Assembly: GCF_949987515.2 (NCBI RefSeq)
Contig: NC_082696.1
Span: 64,116,447-64,180,446, forward strand
Length of the DNA stretch: 64,000 nt
Direction of reading: 5' to 3'
Source: Delphinus delphis
Lineage: Eukaryota > Chordata > Mammalia > Artiodactyla > Delphinidae
Part shown: positions 59,894-64,000 of the stretch, in pieces
Position numbering within the stretch: position 1 is the stretch's first letter
How the letters are laid out: each line of letters opens with the position of its first letter
The notes under the pieces: model-generated
Told to the model about the DNA's origin: nothing
Databases searched by the model: none
The model's input: only the letters and a program-made list of their open reading frames with translations
Made by a program: the position numbers and the translations under genes

Positions 59894-62800
59894 TTTATTT
59901 TTTTTTCTTTTATTTTTTAATTTATTCCTTTTTTAACATCTTTATTGGAGTATAATTGCTTTACAATGGTGTGTTAGTTTCTGCTTTATAACAAAGTGAA
60001 TCAACTATTCGTATACATATACCGCCATATCCCCTCCCTCTTGCGTCCACCTCCCACCCTCCCTAACCCACCCCTCTAGGTGGTCACAAAGTACTGACCT
60101 GATCTCCCTGTTGTAGCTGGTTCCCACTATCTATCTATTTAACATTTGGTAGTGTATATATGTCCATACCACTCTCTCACTTTGTCCCAGCTTACACTTC
60201 CCCCTCCCTGTGTCCTCAAGTCCATTCTTTACATTTGTGTGTTTATTCCTGTCCTGCCCCTAGGTTCTTCCGAACCATTTTTTTTTTTTTTTTTTTTTTT
60301 AGCTTCCATATATATGTGTTAGCATGCGGTATTTGTTTTTCTCGTCCTGACTTACTTCACTCTGTATGATCGACTCTAGGTCCATCCACCTCACTAAAAA
60401 TAATCAATTTCATTTCTTTTTATGGCTGAGTAATATTCCATTGTATATATGTGCCACATCCTCTTTACCCATTCATCTGCCGATGAACACTTAGGTTGAT
60501 TCCATGTCCTGGCTATTGTAAATAGTGCTGCAATTCTTTTTGAATTATGGTTTTCTCAGGGTATATGCCCAGTAGTGGGATTGCCGGGTTGTATGGTAGT
60601 TCTATTTTTAGTTTTTTAAGGAACCTCCATACTGTCCTCCATAGTGGCTGTATCAATTTACATTCCCACCAACAGTGCAAGAGGGTTCCCTTTTCTCCAC
60701 ACCTTCTCCAGCATTTTTTGTTTGTAGATTTTTTGATGATGGCCATTCTGACTGGTGTGAGGTGATACCTCATTGTAGTTTTGACTTGCATTTCTCTAAT
60801 GATTAGTGATGTTCAGCATCCTTTCATGTGTTTGTTGGCAATCTGTATATCTTCTTTGGAGAAATGTCTATTTAGGTCTTCTGCCCATTTTTGGATTGGG
60901 TTGTTTGTTTTTTTGATATTGAGCTGCATGAGCTGCTTATATATTTTATTTTGGAGATTAATCCTTTGTCTCTTGCTTCATTTGCAAATATTTTCTCCCA
61001 TTTTAAGGTTGTCTTTTCATCTTGTTTAAGGTTTCCTTTGCTGTGCAAAAGCTTTGAAGTTTCATTAGGTCACATTTGTTTATTTCTGTTTTTATTTCCA
61101 TTTCTCTAGGAGGTGGGTGAAAAAGGATCTTGCTGTGATTTATATCATAGAGTGTTCTGCCTATGTTTTTGTCTAAGAGTTTTATAGTGTCTGGCCTTAC
61201 GTTAAGGTCTTTAATCCAATTGGAGCTTATTTTTGTATACGGTGTTAGGGAGTGTTCTACTTTCATTCTTTTTCACGTAGCTCTCCAGTTTTCCCAGCAC
61301 CACTTATTGAAGAGGCTGTCTTTTCTCCACTGTATATTCTTGCCTCCTTTATCAAAGATAAGGTGACCGTATATGCATGGGTTTATCTCTCAGGTTTCTC
61401 TCCTGTTCCATTGATCTACATTTCTGTTTTTGTGCCAGTATGATACTGTCTTGATTACTGTAGCTTTGTAGTATAGTCTGAAGTCAGGGACCCTGATTCC
61501 TCCAACTCCAATTTTCTTTCTCATGATTGCTTTGGCTATTCGGGGTCTTTTGCATTTCCATACAAATTGTGAAATTTTTTGTTCCAGTTCTGTGCAAAAC
61601 ACATTTGGTAGTTTCATAGGGATTGCATTGAATCTGTAGATTGCTTTGGGTACTATAGTCATTTTCACAATGTTGATTCTTCCAATCCAAGAACATGGTG
61701 TATCTCTCCATCTGTTGGTATCATCTTTAATTTCTTTCATCAGTGTCTTATAATTTTCTGCATACAGGTCTTTTGCCTTCTTAGGTAGGTTTATTCCTAG
61801 ATATTTTATTCTTTTTGTTGCAATGGTGAATGGGAGTGTTTCCTTAATTTCTCTTTCAGATTTTTCATCATTAGTGTATAGGAATGCAAGAGATTTCTGT
61901 GCATTAATTTTGTATCCTGCTACTTTACTAAATTCATTGATTAGCTCTGGTAGATTTCTGGTAACATCTTTAGGATTCTCTACGTATAGTATCTTGTCAT
62001 CTGCAAACAGTGACAGATTTACTTCTTCTTTTCCAATTTGGATTCCTTTTATTTATTTTTCTTCTCTGATTGCCTTGGCTAAAACTTCCAAAACTATGTT
62101 GAATAATAGTGGTGAGACTGGGCAACCTTGACTTGTTCCTGATCTTAGTGGAAATAGTTTCAGTTTTTCACTATTGAGAACGATGATGGCTGTGGGTTTG
62201 TCATATATGTCCTTTCTTATGTTGAGGTAAATTCCCTCTGCCTGCTTTCTGGAGGGTTTTCATCATAAATGGGTGTTGAATTTTGTTGAAAGCTTTTTAT
62301 GTATCTATTGATATTATCATATGGTTTTTATCCTTCAATTTGTTAATATGGTTTATCACATTGATTGATGTGTATATATTGAAGAATCCTTGCATTCCTG
62401 GGAAAAACCCCACTTGATCATGGTGTATGATCCTTTTAATGTGTTGGTGGATTCTGTTTGCTAGTACTTTGTTGTGGATTTTTGCATCTACATTCATCAG
62501 TGATATTGGCTTATAGTTTTCTTTTTTTGTGACATCTTTGTCTGGTTTTGGTATCAGGGTGATGGTGGCTTCATAGAATGAGTTTGGGAGTGTTCCTCCC
62601 TCTGCTATATTTTGGAAGAGTTTGAGAAGAATAGGTGTTAGCTCTTTTATAAGTGTTTGATAGAATTCACCTGTGAAGCCATCTGGTCCTGGGCTTTTGT
62701 TTGTTGGAAGATTTTTAATCACAGTTTCAAATTCAGTGCTTGTGATAGGTCTGTTTATATTTTCTATTTATTCCTGGTTCAATCTTGGAAGGTTGTGCTT

Positions 62801-64000
62801 ATCTAAGAATTTGTCCATTTCTTCCAGTTTGTCCATTTTATTGGCATGTAGTAGCTTGTAATAATCTCTCATGATCCATTGTATTTCTGCGGTGTCAGTT
62901 TTTACTTCCCCTTTTTCATTTCTAATTCGGTTGATTTAAGTATTCTCCCTTCTTTTTTGATGAGTCTGGCTAACGGTTTATCAATTTTGTTTAATTTCTC
63001 AAAGAACCAGGTTTTAGTTTTATGGATCTTTGCTATTCTTTCCTTCATTTCATTTTCATTTATTTCTGATCTGATTTTTATGATTTCTTTCCTTCTGCTA
63101 ACTTAGGGTGTTTTTTGTTCTTCTTTCTCTAATTGCTTTAGATGTAAGTTTAGATTGTTCATTTGAGACTTTTCTTGTTTCTTGATGTAGGATTGTATTT
63201 CATAAACTTGCCTTTTAGAACTGCTTTTGCTGCATCCCATAGGTGTTGGATCATGTTTTCATTGTCATTTGTTTCTAGGTATTTTTTGATTTCCTCTTTG
63301 ATTTCTTCACTGATCTCTTGGTTATTTAGTAACGTATTGTTTAGCCTCCATGTGTTTGTATTTTTTACACTTTTTGTCCTATAACTGATATATAGTCTGA
63401 TAGAATTGTGGTCAGAGAAGATACTTGATATGATTTCAATTTTCTTAGATCTACCAAGGCTTGATTTGTGACCCAAGATATGTTCTATCCTGAAGAAGAT
63501 TTCATGAGCACTTGAGAAGAAAGTGTATTTTCTTGTTTTGGATGGAATGTCCTATAAATATCAGTTAAATGCATCTTGTATAATATGTTATTTAAAGCTT
63601 GTGTTTCCTCATTTAGTTTCATTTTGGATGATCTTTCCATTGGTGAAAGTGAGGTGTTAAAGTCTCCTACTATTATTGTGTTACTGTCGATTTCCCCTTT
63701 TATGGCTGTTAGCATTTGCCTTATGTATTTCGGTGCTCCTATGTTGGGTGCATAAATATTTACAATTGTTATATCTTCTTCTTGGATTGATCCCTTGATC
63801 ATTATGTAGTGTCCTTCTTTGTCTCTTGTAATAGCCTTTATTTTAAAGTCTATTTTAATATGAGAATAGTTTTCGATTCCATTTCCATGGAATATCTTTT
63901 TCCATCCACTCACTTTCAGTCTGTATGTGTTCCTAGGTCTGAAGTGAGTGTCTTGTAGACAGCACATATATGGGTCTTGTTTTTGTATCCATTCAGCCAG
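59894..64000 (-). mobile_element. L1 LINE, most of ORF2 plus 3' UTR (continues past the window)
   Basis: A minus-strand L1 covers the last 4.1 kb. The T/A-rich stretch at about 59894-59935 is its tail; the 3' UTR terminal block (GGAGTATAATTGCTTTACA on the plus strand at 59947-59965) and a G-rich tract (C-rich on plus, 60030-60080) follow, then an internal poly-A (poly-T at 60279-60300), then ORF2 up to the window edge. The 5' UTR and ORF1 would lie to the right of the window, so I cannot tell whether the element is full length. It is the least diverged L1 here, but its ORF2 is dead. Confidence 0.95.
60310..64000 (-). pseudogene. L1 ORF2 pseudogene (endonuclease, reverse transcriptase, C-terminal region)
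   Basis: ORF2 of L1 normally encodes an endonuclease and a reverse transcriptase that together carry out target-primed retrotransposition. On the minus strand the pieces lie in the expected order: endonuclease (63967 down to 63485, with 'VNIYAPNIGAPKYI' and 'VGDFNTSLSP'), the endonuclease end and linker ('KKIEIISSIFSDHN', 63476-63159), the start of the RT ('[15 protein letters not shown]', 62722-62297), the FADD catalytic motif (62007-61996), and C-terminal blocks at 61740-61390, 61266-61003 and 60791-60513. Damage is plain. The catalytic Glu of the endonuclease QETH motif is Asp (QDTH). Part of the segment after 'FHGNG' is missing. A frameshift lies near 63540. A stop (TAA) follows the RT motif A 'SIDT', another stop lies at 62055-62053, and a small deletion shifts the frame near 60535. 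The protein cannot be made. Confidence 0.92.

Noticed and set aside
60310..64000. Possible active L1 ORF2
   Set aside because: Multiple stops, frameshifts, a missing endonuclease segment and an altered catalytic residue show it is dead.

Overview
This window looks like cetacean nuclear DNA (whale, dolphin or porpoise): AT-rich intergenic or deep intronic sequence in which I can support no functional protein-coding gene, structural RNA gene, CRISPR array or operon. The best taxonomic marker is a roughly 210-bp tRNA-derived SINE of the CHR-2 type, present seven times with recognisable A-box and B-box regions, poly-A tails and usually clear target-site duplications (TSDs). These SINEs belong to the Cetacea/Hippopotamus/Ruminantia lineage. 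Several fresh-looking copies, together with no BovB or Bov-tA element that I could see, point to a cetacean rather than a ruminant. MIR, L2, MaLR, ERVL, hAT/MER and L1 relics complete a normal eutherian background.

Layout. 1-13.9 kb: mostly unique AT-rich DNA with an L1 3' end (about 1.5 kb), a (CT)n(CA)n microsatellite (4.7 kb), two CHR-2 SINEs (6.2 and 9.7 kb), an L2 piece (6.9 kb) and an inverted pair of MER-type elements (11.2 and 12.4 kb). 13.9-15.3 kb: a 5'-truncated minus-strand L1 interrupted by a CHR-2. 17.0-17.2 kb: an almost pure A/T tract. 21.5-28 kb: two plus-strand CHR-2 copies (one inside an L2), an ERVL-type LTR (23.1-24.0 kb), three MIRs, and an older CHR-related SINE splitting one of those MIRs. 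28-36 kb: mostly unique, with an L2 fragment and an L1M interrupted by a MIR at 32.3-33.7 kb. 36.3-46 kb: the densest repeat mosaic, with CHR-2, L2, MIR, MaLR LTRs, an L1 reverse-transcriptase relic, a decayed ERVL pol relic, and two L2 elements arranged tail to tail. 46-59 kb: mostly unique, with a perfect 76-bp duplication (49.1 and 50.1 kb), a possible enhancer-like block (52.1-53.1 kb), a CHR-2 (55.3 kb) and a long hAT-type element (55.8-56.8 kb). 59.9-64 kb: the 3' part of a fairly young minus-strand L1 that runs off the window, with ORF2 broken by stops and frameshifts.

Nothing here acts as a gene system. The longest open frames are pieces of dead L1 ORF2, chance frames through the GC-rich SINEs, or chance frames in decayed L2. 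The most useful items for follow-up are the 76-bp perfect duplication, the nested-insertion chronology, several short tandem or palindromic structures, and the candidate conserved non-coding blocks. Repeat family names below were assigned by recognising sequence by eye, without a database search; subfamily names are therefore tentative.
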